From assembly GCA_039000515.1 (NCBI GenBank), contig JBCFYV010003508.1, positions 50,815,514 through 50,879,513 on the forward strand: a stretch of DNA of 64,000 bases. The letters run 5' to 3'. Positions 11,846-23,514 of the stretch are shown in pieces. The stretch is from Timema cristinae (Eukaryota > Arthropoda > Insecta > Phasmatodea > Timematidae). The position numbers and the translations under genes are program-made. The notes under the pieces were generated by a model that worked only from the letters and a program-made list of their open reading frames with translations, had not been told where the DNA came from and ran no database searches. Position 1 is the stretch's first letter. Each line of letters opens with the position of its first letter.

Positions 11846-12133
11846 GGCCTCGTAGTATAGCGGTCAGAGCCCCTGTCCAGTGACCTGCAGGTGCCAGGGG
11901 ATTGTTCCCTGAGGGGGAATAGCTCCCTTGGCCACCAGGGCTTGGTTAAATAGGTTTAAGTTAGGTTAAGAGCTTCATTGTCTCCTTCCCCTCACCTCCT
12001 CTCATCAAGATACGGAGAAAGCTCAAGGAAAGGATGTCCGAACAACTCTACACTAGTACTGGCTAATATTTCCACTACTGGGCTATTAATGATGTAGCCC
12101 ACACACGACATTATTATTATTATTATTATTATT
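11846..12133 (+). mobile_element. SINE with Asp/Glu-type tRNA head
   Basis: The head GGCCTCGTAGTATAGCGGTC matches the 5' part of eukaryotic Asp/Glu-type tRNAs and contains a box A (TAGTATAGCGG). Further on, CAGGG / GATTGTT / CCCTG forms a perfect 5-bp T-stem with a 7-nt loop, although the box B loop is mutated. The unrelated body ends near ATGTAGCCCACACACGAC and then (ATT)n, a typical SINE tail. It differs from SINE A, and no second copy was noticed in the window. Not a functional tRNA. Confidence 0.72.
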
Positions 12134-12157
12134 TAGCACTGCGTCTTACTACCCGTA
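12133..12157 (-). mobile_element. SINE A tail fragment
   Basis: TTTAGCACTGCGTCTTACTA, the terminal block of SINE A on the minus strand, lies exactly at the (ATT)n tail of the other SINE. Only the last 25 bp or so remain. Confidence 0.65.
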
Positions 12158-12381
12158 TTATTTATTGAATGTTTTCAAAATGATGTCCTTCAATTTCAAT
12201 TTACAATTATTTAACGAAATCAGTCCCGGACATTGGAAACTTATTTAATTATAACATTTATCACACCTTTACAACAACAAAACTATTTTAAATGATTGGT
12301 TTAAAGGAGCTTTTGAAACGAACTTAAAAGAGAGTTGAAGCCATTACATACGAGTGTTAATCCATTCACATTGACTTTAAA

Positions 12382-14277
12382 TACTTGGAGCATTAAACCA
12401 ACATTGAAACACTTGGAGCATTAAACCAACAGTGAAACACTCGGAGCATTAAACCAACATTGCCACACTTGGAGCATTAAACCAACATTGAAACACTTGG
12501 AGCATTAAACCAACATTGCCACACTTGGAGCATTAAACCAACATTGACACACTCGGAGCATTAAACCAACATTGACACACTCGGAGCATTAAACCAACAT
12601 TGACACACTCGGAGCATTAAACCAACATTGAAACACTTGGAGCATTAAACCAACATTGCCACACTTGGAGCATTAAACCAACATTGCCACACTTGGAGCA
12701 TTAAACCAACATTGAAACACTTGGAGCATTAAACCAACATTGCCACACTTGGAGCATTAAACCAACATTGCCACACTTGGAGCATTAAACCAACATTGCC
12801 ACACTTGGAGCATTAAACCAACATTGCCACACTTGGAGCATTAAACCAACATTGCCACACTTGGAGCATTAAACCAACATTGCCACACTTGGAGCATTAA
12901 ACCAACATTGAAACACTTGGAGCATTAAACCAACATTGCCACACTTGGAGCATTAAACCAACATTGCCACACTTGGAGCATTAAACCAACATTGCCACAC
13001 TTGGAGCATTAAACCAACATTGCCACACTTGGAGCATTAAACCAACATTGACACACTCGGAGCATTAAACCAACATTGCCACACTTGGAGCATTAAACCA
13101 ACATTGCCACACTTGGAGCATTAAACCAACATTGACACACTCGGAGCATTAAACCAACATTGAAACACTTGGAGCATTAAACCAACATTGCCACACTTGA
13201 GCATTAAACCAACATTGAAACACTTGGAGCATTAAACCAACATTGCCACACTTGGAGCATTAAACCAACATTGCCACACTTGGAGCATTAAACCAACATT
13301 GCCACACTTGGAGCATTAAACCAACATTGCCACACTTGGAGCATTAAACCAACATTGACACACTCGGAGCATTAAACCAACATTGCCACACTTGGAGCAT
13401 TAAACCAACATTGCCACACTTGGAGCATTAAACCAACATTGACACACTCGGAGCATTAAACCAACATTGAAACACTTGGAGCATTAAACCAACATTGCCA
13501 CACTTGGAGCATTAAACCAACATTGCCACACTTGGAGCATTAAACCAACATTGCCACACTTGGAGCATTAAACCAACATTGCCACACTTGGAGCATTAAA
13601 CCAACATTGCCACACTTGGAGCATTAAACCAACATTGACACACTCGGAGCATTAAACCAACATTGACACACTCGGAGCATTAAACCAACATTGAAACACT
13701 CGGAGCATTAAACCAACATTGACACACTCGAGCATTAAACCAACATTGAAACACTTGGAGCATTAAACCAACCTTGAAACACTCGAGCATTAAACCAACA
13801 GTTGAAACACTCGAGCATTAAACCAACATTGACACACTCGGAGCATTAACCAACATGAAACACTCGGAGCATTAAACCAACATGACACACTTGGAGCATT
13901 AAACCAACATTGAAACACTCGGAGCATTAAACCAACATTGACACACTCGGAGCATTAAACCAACATTGAAACACTCGGAGCATTAAACCAACATTGACAC
14001 ACTCGGAGCATTAAACCAACATTGCCACACTCGGAGCATTAAACCAACATTGACACACTCGGAGCATTAAACCAACATTGAAACACTCGGAGCATTAAAC
14101 CAACATTGACACACTCGGAGCATTAAACCAACATTGAAACACTTGGAGCATTAAACCAACCTTGAAACACTCGGAGCATTAAACCAACAGTGAAACACTC
14201 GGAGCATTAAACCAACATTGACACACTCGGAGCATTAAACCAACATTGAAACACTCGGAGCATTAAACCAACAGTGA
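12382..14277. repeat. 30-bp minisatellite, about 63 copies
   Basis: The unit contains GGAGCATTAAACCAACATTG plus a variable decamer. Three subtypes alternate: CCACACTT, AAACACTT and ACACACTC. The left part is mainly the CCACACTT type. The right part (from about 13650) is mainly ACACACTC/AAACACTC with more indels, so the ends differ in age or expansion history. Confidence 0.97.
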
Positions 14278-15049
14278 AATACACACATAACGGATCAGAC
14301 ACCCATCACTTACACGCCATTAAAGGGTATTTCATTAGATTTAAAAATTGAAGCTGTACAAACAAGTGCTTTAGATAAAACAACGCCTTATTTTACCACG
14401 ATAAAATACTAAAATGACATTTATTACGACAGTTAAATAGTATATTTGTATTTCAATAAAGTCCTTACTAAAATTTTTGGGCTGTACCTGATATATAAAG
14501 TTTTTTTTTTTCCCCTGGTCAAAAAAGTTGTTTTTATATGCAGTTTTCTCGCTCTTTTTTTATCTGTCTAAAAATATTTAAATGTAAATTTAAATTAATA
14601 AGTTTAGCACAGTAGAGTTCTTATCAGCTTATTCTAAACCACACGTTCTTGAACTGTAGGTTGCAACCCTTCCAGGAATCGCTAAAAATATTCTGAGGGT
14701 CGCAGCAAATATTGACCAAAGTGTGTAAGTCAAATATTTATTTTAGATCTTTTGAAATTAGAATACACTACAACTTTCATTTGATATTTGTTTAATTTAG
14801 TGGAGAGATAAATGTATTTCGACATGATTACAGCAGCACAGTTTTAATAAGCATTCGTATAATCAATAGTTTTCTTTACTTTATTGTTGACACGAAAAAG
14901 AGTAGTTGAAGGTTAAGGGCGAAAGGCAGTATAAGCTTACACAGAATAAAGAAGTAAATCCAGAAAATGACACACACTATTGTGTTTTAAGCCGTGTGGT
15001 CTGACAGCGATTGATACTTTCTCCCTAACTAAGGTGGCCGCCTTAAGTC
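14278..15049. other. AT-rich sequence with a hAT-like end motif
   Basis: No gene. At 14636-14725 the sequence ACGTTCTTGAACTGTAGG then TTGCAACCC and GAGGGTCGCAGC resembles the terminal region of Charlie-type hAT repeats, but no partner end or duplication was found. Confidence 0.4.
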
Positions 15050-15212
15050 CAAGGAAGGAGGGAGGTTCAAATTAAAGGACGTATACCCGCATTGGCGGGG
15101 AGAAAGAGTGGAAAAACCACACTCAGGACACCCGACAAGGATTCAAGCTCTACTCTCCCGTCTAGTCTGTTGCAAGAGTGACGCCCTAGGCCATGCAGCC
15201 ACCGAAGTGTGT
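15050..15212 (-). mobile_element. SINE A, 3'-truncated
   Basis: Minus-strand copy with GTATACCCGCATTGGCGG, CCACACTCAGGACACCCGAC, the box B complement and the head complement GCCATGCAGCCACCGAAG. The TACTACCCG tail is missing. Confidence 0.78.
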
Positions 15213-16070
15213 CCTGCCCTGTAATATAAGTACAAGTTGACTTGTGGTGAAATAAAATACGCGCTTTCTTAGTTGTGAGAAAATATCTCATACAGTATTT
15301 AAAAAATAGCACCTTCATCTGAGTGTTTGATCGCTCGGAGCTGATATACAATTATCCTAAATAATGTTGCCATCTAATCAAGGTGTGTCATTAATTACTT
15401 GAATACACGGTTCTTTTATATTTGTTTTAGTTTTGTGCGTAGTTAAACTTTGTTAGACAAAGTTCTCCGATCTTCAAACCAACCACATCACTTGTTTATC
15501 ACTTCTTCATCGTTTTATCACGTCTTTGTTTGTCCTCACTGTGGTTTCACGTATCACGCCGAATAAAGACCAAAGTTTCCACTTTATTCCACAATTTGCC
15601 ACACACACATCCGCTCTCCAACTCAAGTAACAAAACTGTATTTTCTTGTAACCGCAGATTAACGATTTGTGTTATTTTCTCTAATGCTAGAAAGATGAAC
15701 TGAGCAAGTTGAATACTCTCCCCTCCCTCCATATATTCCAACCCTTATTTTATCATCCCTTCTTCTGTTTCCCCTTCAAAAGCGCTCATCTTGCTGTTAT
15801 AGACCTTTCAGGCCCATTGACACAAAGTTTCTCGTCTCTAACCTCTTCAAGTTTTTGTGTGTGGGCTTTTGTTCAACCGGATGGTCCCCCCCCCCCCCTT
15901 CCTTTCTCTCTCTCATAATGCTCTTCCTCTCTTCTTTTAGTGCCTTATTCTTTGCCCCTTATGCTTCTACGACACGCCTCTCTCTGTCTCCTCCGTCCGT
16001 CCTCGCGAATTAGCGCCATTTTCTTGCGGCTTCCCAGAGAAGTGGACTGCTCGGCTTTGTTCTCAGTCTG
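15213..16070. other. Unassigned sequence, pyrimidine-rich in part
   Basis: Includes a C-run near 15888-15898 and pyrimidine-rich stretches that yield chance open frames. No recognisable gene. Confidence 0.5.
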
Positions 16071-16209
16071 TGATCACAAGGACTGTTTGGGGCGGGAGGG
16101 GAGGGGGAAATGCTATAAGAACATATAGAGAGGGTGTTGTGATCACAAGGACTGTTCGGGGCGGGAGGGGAGGGGGGAAATGCTATAAGAACATATAGAG
16201 AGGGGGTTG
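16071..16209. repeat. 69-bp tandem duplication
   Basis: Two adjacent copies beginning TGATCACAAGGACTGT and containing GGCGGGAGGGGAGG and ATGCTATAAGAACATATAG. They differ at a few bases and one G-run length. The G-rich core could form G-quadruplex-like structure. Confidence 0.93.
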
Positions 16210-16231
16210 GGATTTTTTTACTCTCATTATT

Positions 16232-16425
16232 TTGTTTTGCGCCTAGTCTTACTACCCGTTTGGGCTTTACGCTTATGTACTAATCACACAAATGTGCTAG
16301 GGATGAGGATGTTTGAATTTAGAGGGAGTGTACCCGTATCTGCGAGGAGGAAGAGAGAAAGTCGAGCCTAGGTACACCCGGAGTGAGTTCCCCTTCCCAT
16401 CAGTGGTGAGGTCATAGCTCTGGAT
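16232..16425 (-). mobile_element. SINE A, partial
   Basis: Minus-strand copy starting at the tail GTCTTACTACCCGTTTGGG, with the TTTAGAGGGAGTGTACCCG and AGGTACACCCGG blocks. The head half is degraded after about 16400. Confidence 0.75.
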
Positions 16426-16689
16426 AAACCAGCATCTGCCGGAACATGTATTTATATTGAATTAGCATGCTGTGGGTTTTTCTCTTACATTTCAACTAAA
16501 TACCTGACTCTTTCCTCGGTCCGCTCCAACTTTCGGCACTTTGAAAAGTGAATGAATAAAGTGCGAGCCGCGACCGTGCTCGGTTCGAAACACGTCACCC
16601 TTTGCTGCGATGGGGTGGGTCGCAGGGTGACTCCAACTGGAGAATCCCTCCACACCACCTTGATGGAGGCCCCGACTTATTGTCTGTTC

Positions 16690-16840
16690 TCATGGGCTCA
16701 TGGTCTACATGTGAAGAGTATCTGGTCAAGTAATACGGAGATTGGAGGTTGGGTTTGAGCCCTGGTCAGGTGTACTAGGGGCTTTCTTTTCTTGATGTGT
16801 TTTAACTCTCTCTCTCCACACAAATGTGTGTACAATACTT
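16690..16840 (+). mobile_element. SINE A, decayed
   Basis: + strand copy with head CATGGTCTACATG, box B-like GGGTTTGAGCCCTGGTCAGG and body CTCTCCACACAAATGTG. The tail is lost. Confidence 0.55.
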
Positions 16841-17327
16841 CTAACGTATACATTTCAACTAACGTTAAACTTTATCGGCGTATAAACACATACATACATA
16901 TAATTTGTTTTAATTAGATTAGAAGAGGGTAAATGGTTTGTGTAGATATTGTATTAAATACAATTTTCTGTAAGTGTTTAATTTATCATTTAACTTTATG
17001 TCATTATTAGTCGTAATTAAAATTTATTTTATTTCCATTTATTTTAATAAATCAGTTAAAAACACACATAAAAATATTTTCCAATGTCTATATTTGTTTT
17101 TTGAATATAGCTATAGGTATATAATCCCTGGCCCTACCCCTCCTTGAAAGTTTCAATGGACTACAACTTTATGGAATGTCTCCAGAGAAGCAGCGAATAA
17201 CAGAGACGAACACTCCGAAGCTTGTGCTGTATTAAACATTTTAAGAGTTGTCGGTGTATTACGAGGCAAACAATTGCAATATTCAATAACATGCTCTGGC
17301 AAATGGGAAATATACGACAATAAATTA
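16841..17327. other. AT-rich spacer
   Basis: No gene. CCCTGGCCCTACCCCTCC at about 17125 resembles a hAT-type terminus, but no partner was found. Confidence 0.45.
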
Positions 17328-18084
17328 TAGCTACCTAGGGGTGGGCCGAGGTAAATCTAGCGCCCGGGCGGGACTGCTTTGTGGCACCCCCTATATAACC
17401 GGTGGATAATATAGTCCATTCACCATAGGAGTGGTTGTAACTGACAGTTATCCAATTTACCAGATATACTCTCATGAAGCCATTCTCCAAACAATATGAC
17501 CTACAAAACCATAATATGTTGATTTGTTGTCACTTTTGGCAGTCAAAACGTTAGTAAAAGACAATTTATTTTAATTTTTTTTTTCTGTTGACCATTATTT
17601 AAATGTTCCGCTAGCTGTGAGCCATCACATGGTGAGTGGACTCTAGGAAAACAATCTGAAGACAAACTCCACCAACGGTTACCATACGCCAAACGTTTCA
17701 CTTAGAGATAGTACCAAAACGGTCCGGACTACAAATAAAACTATAAGAACTTGTCTTGTAGAAAATGTTCTCCTCTGTTTTTTATTATAGGTTTAACAAA
17801 CACTTTGACATGATGAATGGTTTACGTTATAATTGCAAAACGATAAATAACTTAGGGGGACATTTTTTCAAGATAGCAAATGTAGAATAACTTTTAGGAG
17901 TGGCGCTAAATTCTATTTTACTCGCCATAAAATTATACTAATATGTAAAATTTCCCGTTAGTATTTAAAAATGAACGATTGCTATGCTAAGCAACTCCAC
18001 TACTACGCCCAGGCTATGTTAGGTTAGGTTAAGCTCTGTTTGGCGCCCCTTGAGCTGACGCCCAGGTCCGCCCCTGTAGCTACC
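17328..18084. mobile_element. Non-autonomous hAT-like DNA transposon with 8-bp TSD
   Basis: The 741-bp element (17336-18076) is bounded by a perfect 8-bp duplication TAGCTACC (17328-17335 and 18077-18084), the hallmark length of the hAT superfamily. The left end reads TAGGGGTGGGCCGAGG and the right end, reverse-complemented, CAGGGGCGGACCTGGG. These are imperfect terminal inverted repeats of the CAGGGG type common in hAT elements. The interior is AT-rich without a transposase I can recognise, so it is probably a MITE-like or internally decayed derivative that was mobilised in trans. Confidence 0.82.
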
Positions 18085-18105
18085 TCCCAATTACATGTTG
18101 TTTTT

Positions 18106-18291
18106 GTGTACCACGTCTTACTACCCATCCGGGGTATTCGAATGTCTACACTAATGAAGAATACATGATTTACAGAGTGTGTAACGTGTCTGCAGGGAGA
18201 AAAAATGGTAAAAAAACACACACGGGATTCGAACCATGACAGTCCATAAACCGGCAAGTCAACCAGTTGAGGTTGACGCCTTAGCCCATGT
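18106..18291 (-). mobile_element. SINE A, diverged
   Basis: Minus-strand copy 22 bp beyond the hAT element's right duplication. The tail CACGTCTTACTACCCATCC, the box B complement GGGATTCGAACCATG and the head complement GACGCCTTAGCCCATG are all present. Confidence 0.75.
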
Positions 18292-20008
18292 TAATATAAT
18301 TTGTTTAAAAATAAATTAAACACATGTTTTTTTAATCCAAACAACTAGACATAAAAAATCAAATAGTGGTTTTATCTAAGAATTCCAACACCTAAATAAT
18401 TACATTTCCTGTAGTAAAGGTTTTTCGGTTTCTATCCCAATTTTGAAAGGCTATGATTGGATAATCAACAATAATTGTTATTTACACGTTAGGATATATT
18501 ACTTACACAATTTGGCAAATTTATTTTAATGACATAAACACTAATATATTTTTATAAACTTATTTTATATTCATTTTATATTGACTGAACCAAATTTTCT
18601 TAATTAATTGATTAAATATATTAATTTATTGACTTAAACATACATTTGATTTAAACTATCTTGAAATATTGTCAAATTTAAATAAAATGTTTTAAATTAT
18701 GTCACGAAAGATATTAAAATATTAGAAATGTGGGTTCAATGCCCTAATGGTCTACTATTTCATAAGCAGATCACTTTCATACCTGACAATTAATTTTATT
18801 TGATAAAGAATATCACATTTTTTACCGTTAAATATTGTTTTAGGCGTTTAAAAAAATTCCCACAATTGAAAGGGTTTGGTCAGATACTTGTTTTGATAAC
18901 TGCAGATAACTTTAAATATATTAGGCTTACGGAGATAAAAAAAAAGATTCCTTTACGTTAGTTCATATTTTCCAAAATTGTTATCCAATTAATTGAAAAG
19001 GTATATTCTTATTACTTAGTATTCACCATTATTCTAAACATGACATTACGTTTTAACATATTTAATGTAATTTGTGTATTCTTAAATTTTATTAAACTTT
19101 CCTGTATAACGTCCTCAGTAATGTCGGCCAGAATTTTAATAATACAACACTTTATATTATAATAACTATATTACAATCAATAGGGCAGTGTTCTTTAGCA
19201 TCACTGTCTAAAAACACATTTTAAAAATGCAAACAAAAGTGCACTCTATTGGATTGATCCCCGGCCTTCCATGTCTAAATGAAGCCCTCTGTTCATGTCG
19301 ACAGGAGTGCTGATCTCTTTTCGTAGAATGTAGAGGTATCACGATGGTAATAAACATAGTGACGATGCATTAAAAATATAACATATCTATAATCCACAAA
19401 CAAGCTGAACTTTTAGCATATAAGTAATTTAAATTAATATTCACCCTCTTACGATCCAAAACCCCGACACCCTGGCTCGGTAGCCATTTCTGCAGTAAAA
19501 TTGTGTTTGTAATGCAATCAGGAGGTTGTTAATGTGGTGGTAATGCTGTGCCACACAAATGTGGGGGTGGGGATGTGTGGTATAACGTGTGTGTGTTTGT
19601 ACATGAGGGATATCAAAGGGGCTTCACATCAACCGTTCACCAATGTCAAGATTACAAAGTAATTTATTACTTTATGATGGGGTGGAAATTAAATCCATCA
19701 TTAAAATGTTAATACTATAGCCTAGAGGTTCACTGTTGACCTAGATATAGTCCTGGGAATAGCAGAGGTTCACTGTTGACCTAGATATAGCCCTGGGAAT
19801 AGTAGAGCAAGTTGTGGAGTCAAAGTGTGATCCATAAAAATATTATCATTAATACAAACATTTATTAAATTTAAAAAGATCAATACTTATGTTAAATCAT
19901 GTTATGGAAGATTGTGATTTTGGTTGCTTTTGAACAAATCCACATGTACCGATGTTAAATGAAACTCTAGTACTATTTAATTATATTGACACTTTTATAT
20001 TAGTAAAC
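18292..20008. other. AT-rich sequence, no gene seen
   Basis: Long AT-rich stretch with frequent stops on both strands. It holds only the 40-bp duplication at 19724. Confidence 0.55.
19724..19803. repeat. 40-bp tandem duplication
   Basis: Two copies starting AGAGGTTCACTGTTGACC and ending CCTGGGAATAGC/T, differing at two bases. Confidence 0.93.
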
Positions 20009-20010
20009 AT

Positions 20011-20096
20011 ATCCGGTATTTGAAACCCGATTTCCCGTCATTCGTGGTCTAGTCTATTGCGAGAGGGATACCTTAGACCATGCAGCCACCAAACCT
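20011..20096 (-). mobile_element. SINE A head only
   Basis: Only the tRNA-related part survives: box B complement TGAAACCCGATTTCCCG, then CTAGTCTATTGCGAGAG and the head complement CCATGCAGCCACCAAAC. Confidence 0.75.
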
Positions 20097-21119
20097 GGTG
20101 AGCAAAAATATACATTTGAACAGAATAAGTTTTCAATATTTAAAACACAACCGGGTTATTCCTATATAAATGTAAGTGAGTGCTTTGTACCCAATTTGCA
20201 TCTCCGGTCTATCGCACCGCACAGTAAGAGGAAACTACCATTCCTAGTGTCTTTCTTTGAGCTCTTTCACGGTCCTGACTAAACAAAATGTATTCTAAAT
20301 CTTCCTTGACAAAACCAATTTCTGTCTTCCCGTGAAGAGTCGCAGAGGTATCTATTTTTTCTCCCCAGAAGTTGTAGGGCTGCGCTGATGTCTTGTGACC
20401 CAAACTGTTTCAATATACCGGTGTAATATCTTTCCCCCCTCCAGCTCAAGCGTGGATGTGGCTAGAAATTTGAATATCGATTCTTTCTACCAGGTCTCTG
20501 GTGAATGTTTTTCCATTATTCACAAACACACCTTCACACAGCATTGTTGAACGTTTCGTGAGTTTTATTTTTCATCTCCGGGTTTTATTATTATTTTTGT
20601 CCAGAAATAAACAAAACGAAAATGTTGGGCTCACAAAGAGCATTATTTACCAAACTCCAATGTTTAAACAAATATTTTCCCAAAACTTGTTGAATCTAGC
20701 GATTGATTAGACTTGTACTAAGGAAACATGATGAGAATGTAACTGGAATATTAGCAGTTCCATTAAAATATAGTTAATTAAATAGCCAATTAACAAAATG
20801 TCAATATACTGTCAGATTGTTTTTACCAACACTTCTCTTCTCATATTGTGTTAATTTGAATTGATACAGAGACAAACCTAGCATACACTAAGAGTAGATA
20901 CCTAAACAAGGCTTGAGTTTAGCAAGTTGGAGCTAATCATCTTTGAAAGGTCCCGCCATCTTGTGTGACGTAAAGAGTTGAGAGCAATAAAGATATACTA
21001 GCACGCCTTTAAATAGATATTGTTCATTATTTATTTATTGTTTGTAAATAGAGTATATTTGCAAATGGATAGCAAACTGAAACTCATCTTATAGCATCAT
21101 ACACAGTTATATCAAACTA
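20097..21119. other. Unassigned sequence
   Basis: Open frames of 64-69 residues at 20209-20403 (-) and 20501-20710 (+) show no known motif. CCGCCATCTTGTG at about 20954 resembles a YY1-type site but stands alone. Confidence 0.5.
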
Positions 21120-21240
21120 TATTCGTACAGCCTGAAGGAAAGAAGAAGGTTTGTGAGCTGAAGACCGAGGCAGAGGTCAGATCGCATTGGCGGTCTGGTT
21201 CACCGACAGAAGGACTGGACTTGGGCTGCAACTGAGCACC
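21120..21240 (+). pseudogene. LINE C-terminal fragment
   Basis: Conceptual + strand reading gives a KERRRF stretch and, after a frame change, a stretch similar to the last part of the fragment at 25870-26275, where an AEDRVHWG stretch and an SPT motif are seen. It is the degraded 3' coding end of the same LINE family, immediately left of the 15-bp array. Confidence 0.55.
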
Positions 21241-21381
21241 ACAGAGATGCACATATACCTGACGTCATCTGTATTGTTCTTAGTAGTTCGTGGAGAACAC
21301 CATTTTAAAGATAAAAGTGGCCCAGAAAGGACTTAACTACTATCCACTTTGTCTTAGAATTGGCCCTGTCATATCCTGTCA

Positions 21382-21648
21382 TAGTCTCAAAGCTGATAGT
21401 CTCAAAGCTGATAGTCTCAAAGCTGATAGTCTCAAAGCTGATAGTCTCAGAGCTTATAGTTTCAAAGCTGATAGTCTCAGAACTTATAGTCTCAAAGCTG
21501 ATAGTCTCAAAGCTGATAGTTTCAAAGCTGATAGTCTCAAAGCTGATATTCAAGGTATCTCAAAGCTGATAGTCTCAAAGCTGATAGTCTCAAAGCTGAT
21601 AGTCTCAAAGCTGATAGTCTCAAAGCTATAGTCTCAAAGCTGATAGTC
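21382..21648. repeat. 15-bp tandem repeat, about 18 copies
   Basis: The unit is AGTCTCAAAGCTGAT. Variants carry TTTCAA, CAGAGCTTAT or CAGAACTTAT. Because 15 is a multiple of three and the unit lacks stops in several frames, both strands show long open frames of 5-residue repeats (such as SLKAD). These are side effects of the period, not evidence of a protein. Confidence 0.95.
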
Positions 21649-22034
21649 AGTAGACCTCGCTCATTACATGTTATTATCGTTATTACAGTTTTAAGATTCT
21701 TTGGATTTAAAGTTAAAATATCTTTTATAAATTTGCCTTTGATTCTAAGGGGATATTTTTCCTTTATGTTCTATGTTCAATTATATTCTAAGATAAAAAC
21801 CATGGTTTACATGGTTGAAACTTCAGTCTTGCAATTTATATGTCAACATAAAAAAAACACACCCTAAGCATGTGTACAGCTGCTTAGAGTTAAAAATTCA
21901 AATCACTTGAGATGAGTTATTAGATGAAAAACTTTTAATTTTCCCCCATATTGAAAAACTGTATTTTTTATGTCATTCTACCTTTGTTTAAAGAATATAC
22001 CTGATATATTTCACTTAATTTCACGTATTTCACA

Positions 22035-22132
22035 GTTATCATGTAACAAACATCCGTATAAATAGACCCTCATGTAGACGAAATGTCGAAAATCAAGTTA
22101 AAACATAGCCTCACTTTACTCGGTCAATAAAC
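22035..22132 (-). mobile_element. Family C repeat body
   Basis: Diverged copy of the body block at 5090-5190: on the + strand GTTATCATGTAACAAACATC and CCTCACTTTACTCGGTCAA align with GTTACCACGTAACTAACATC and CCTCAATTTACTTGGTCAA there. The tRNA-like head is absent; the 81-bp array begins where it would be. Confidence 0.6.
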
Positions 22133-22136
22133 CCAG

Positions 22137-22850
22137 GACCAGTTTCATAGTCACTTAGTACGTCTCAAGTGTGGTGCTATAGTAAATACAAGACAATATC
22201 TAGACCAGAATGGACTGGGACAGTTTCATAGTCACTTAGTACGTCTCAAGTGTGGTGCTATAGTAAATACAAGACAATACCTAGACCAGAATGGACTGGG
22301 ACAGTTTCATAGTCACTTAGTACGTCTCAAGTGTGGTGCTATAGTAAATACAAGACAATACCTAGACCAGAATGGACTGGGACAGTTTCATAGTCACTTA
22401 GTACGTCTCAGTGTGGTGCTATAGTAATACAAGACAATACCTAGACCAGAATGGACTGGGACAGTTCATAGTCACTTAGTACGTCTCTAGTGTGGTGCTA
22501 TAGTAAATACAAGACAATACCTAGACCAGAATGGACTGGACAGTTCATAGTCAGACTTAGTACGTCTCTAGTGTGGTGCTATAGTAATACAAGACAATAC
22601 CTAGACAGAATGGATGGACAGTTTCATAGTCACTTAGTACGTCTCAAGTGTGGTGCTATAGTAAATACAAGACAATACCTAGACCAGAATGGACTGGGAC
22701 AGTTTCATAGTCAACTTAGTACGTCTCTAGTGTGGTGCTATAGTAAATACAAGACAATACCTAGACCAGAATGGACTGGGACAGTTTCATAGTCACTTAT
22801 TACGCCTCAAGTGTGGTGCTATAGTAAATACTAGACAATACCTAGACCTG
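22137..22850. repeat. 81-bp tandem repeat, about 9 copies
   Basis: The unit includes CAGTTTCATAGTCACTTAGT, ACGTCTCAAGTGTGGTGC and TAGACCAGAATGGACTGGG. Copies at 22380-22620 carry several single-base losses, while the outer ones are clean. Confidence 0.96.
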
Positions 22851-23509
22851 GTGGCGGCGTACTAGGTTCAACTATGAAACTGACCCTAGCACGAGTGTTT
22901 CTTGGCAAATGCAAGTTTGGTCAAGACTAATGTTTTATTTCACAAGCTATGAGGGAACACAAACAAACATATACGGTCACCCCATTAGTTCTTTTTCCTA
23001 TGTAATAGGAAAAGGATAAAAAAACAACGAAAGCAGGGACTGTTTTAACCACATAGCACAAAACATTCCCCTTCTTTATCTACAGTCCTTTGTTTGGCGA
23101 ACTAAATTGGCGCCAACCCATGCAACATAATAATTCTCCTCTACGTATTATTTACCGTGCATATTCCTTTGTTGAAACACAGGCAAGGGGATTAAAAAAT
23201 ACAGGCGGTCATACAATGGAGTATGATTGCGGTGTCATGTAATCCGTGCCAATATCCCCCTTCACTCGGCTTCCAGGGGGTCATGACCCCGTCACATTGA
23301 ATCTTACTTGACTTTTTGGTCTTTGCACCAGTCCTATCACGATAGAATGAGCTGTAGGCACAAATTGAGAGATCAATTATCGTTATCAGCTCTCATTTAA
23401 GTGTTCTGATTCGTGTCAAGTACAGTCTGTACAGCTATTAGTTGTATGACGAGGTTTGGAGGATGATAATAATGGAGATCAGGCGTAAATGAGTCATATT
23501 AAAATAAAT
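22851..23509. other. Unassigned sequence
   Basis: No gene. It contains a short perfect hairpin, TTTTCCTAT / GTA / ATAGGAAAA, at about 22992-23012. Confidence 0.45.
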
Positions 23510-23514
23510 TGAAT

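Noticed and set aside
12382..14277. Centromeric satellite
   Set aside because: Only about 1.9 kb and one of many unrelated short arrays in the window; minisatellite is the better description.
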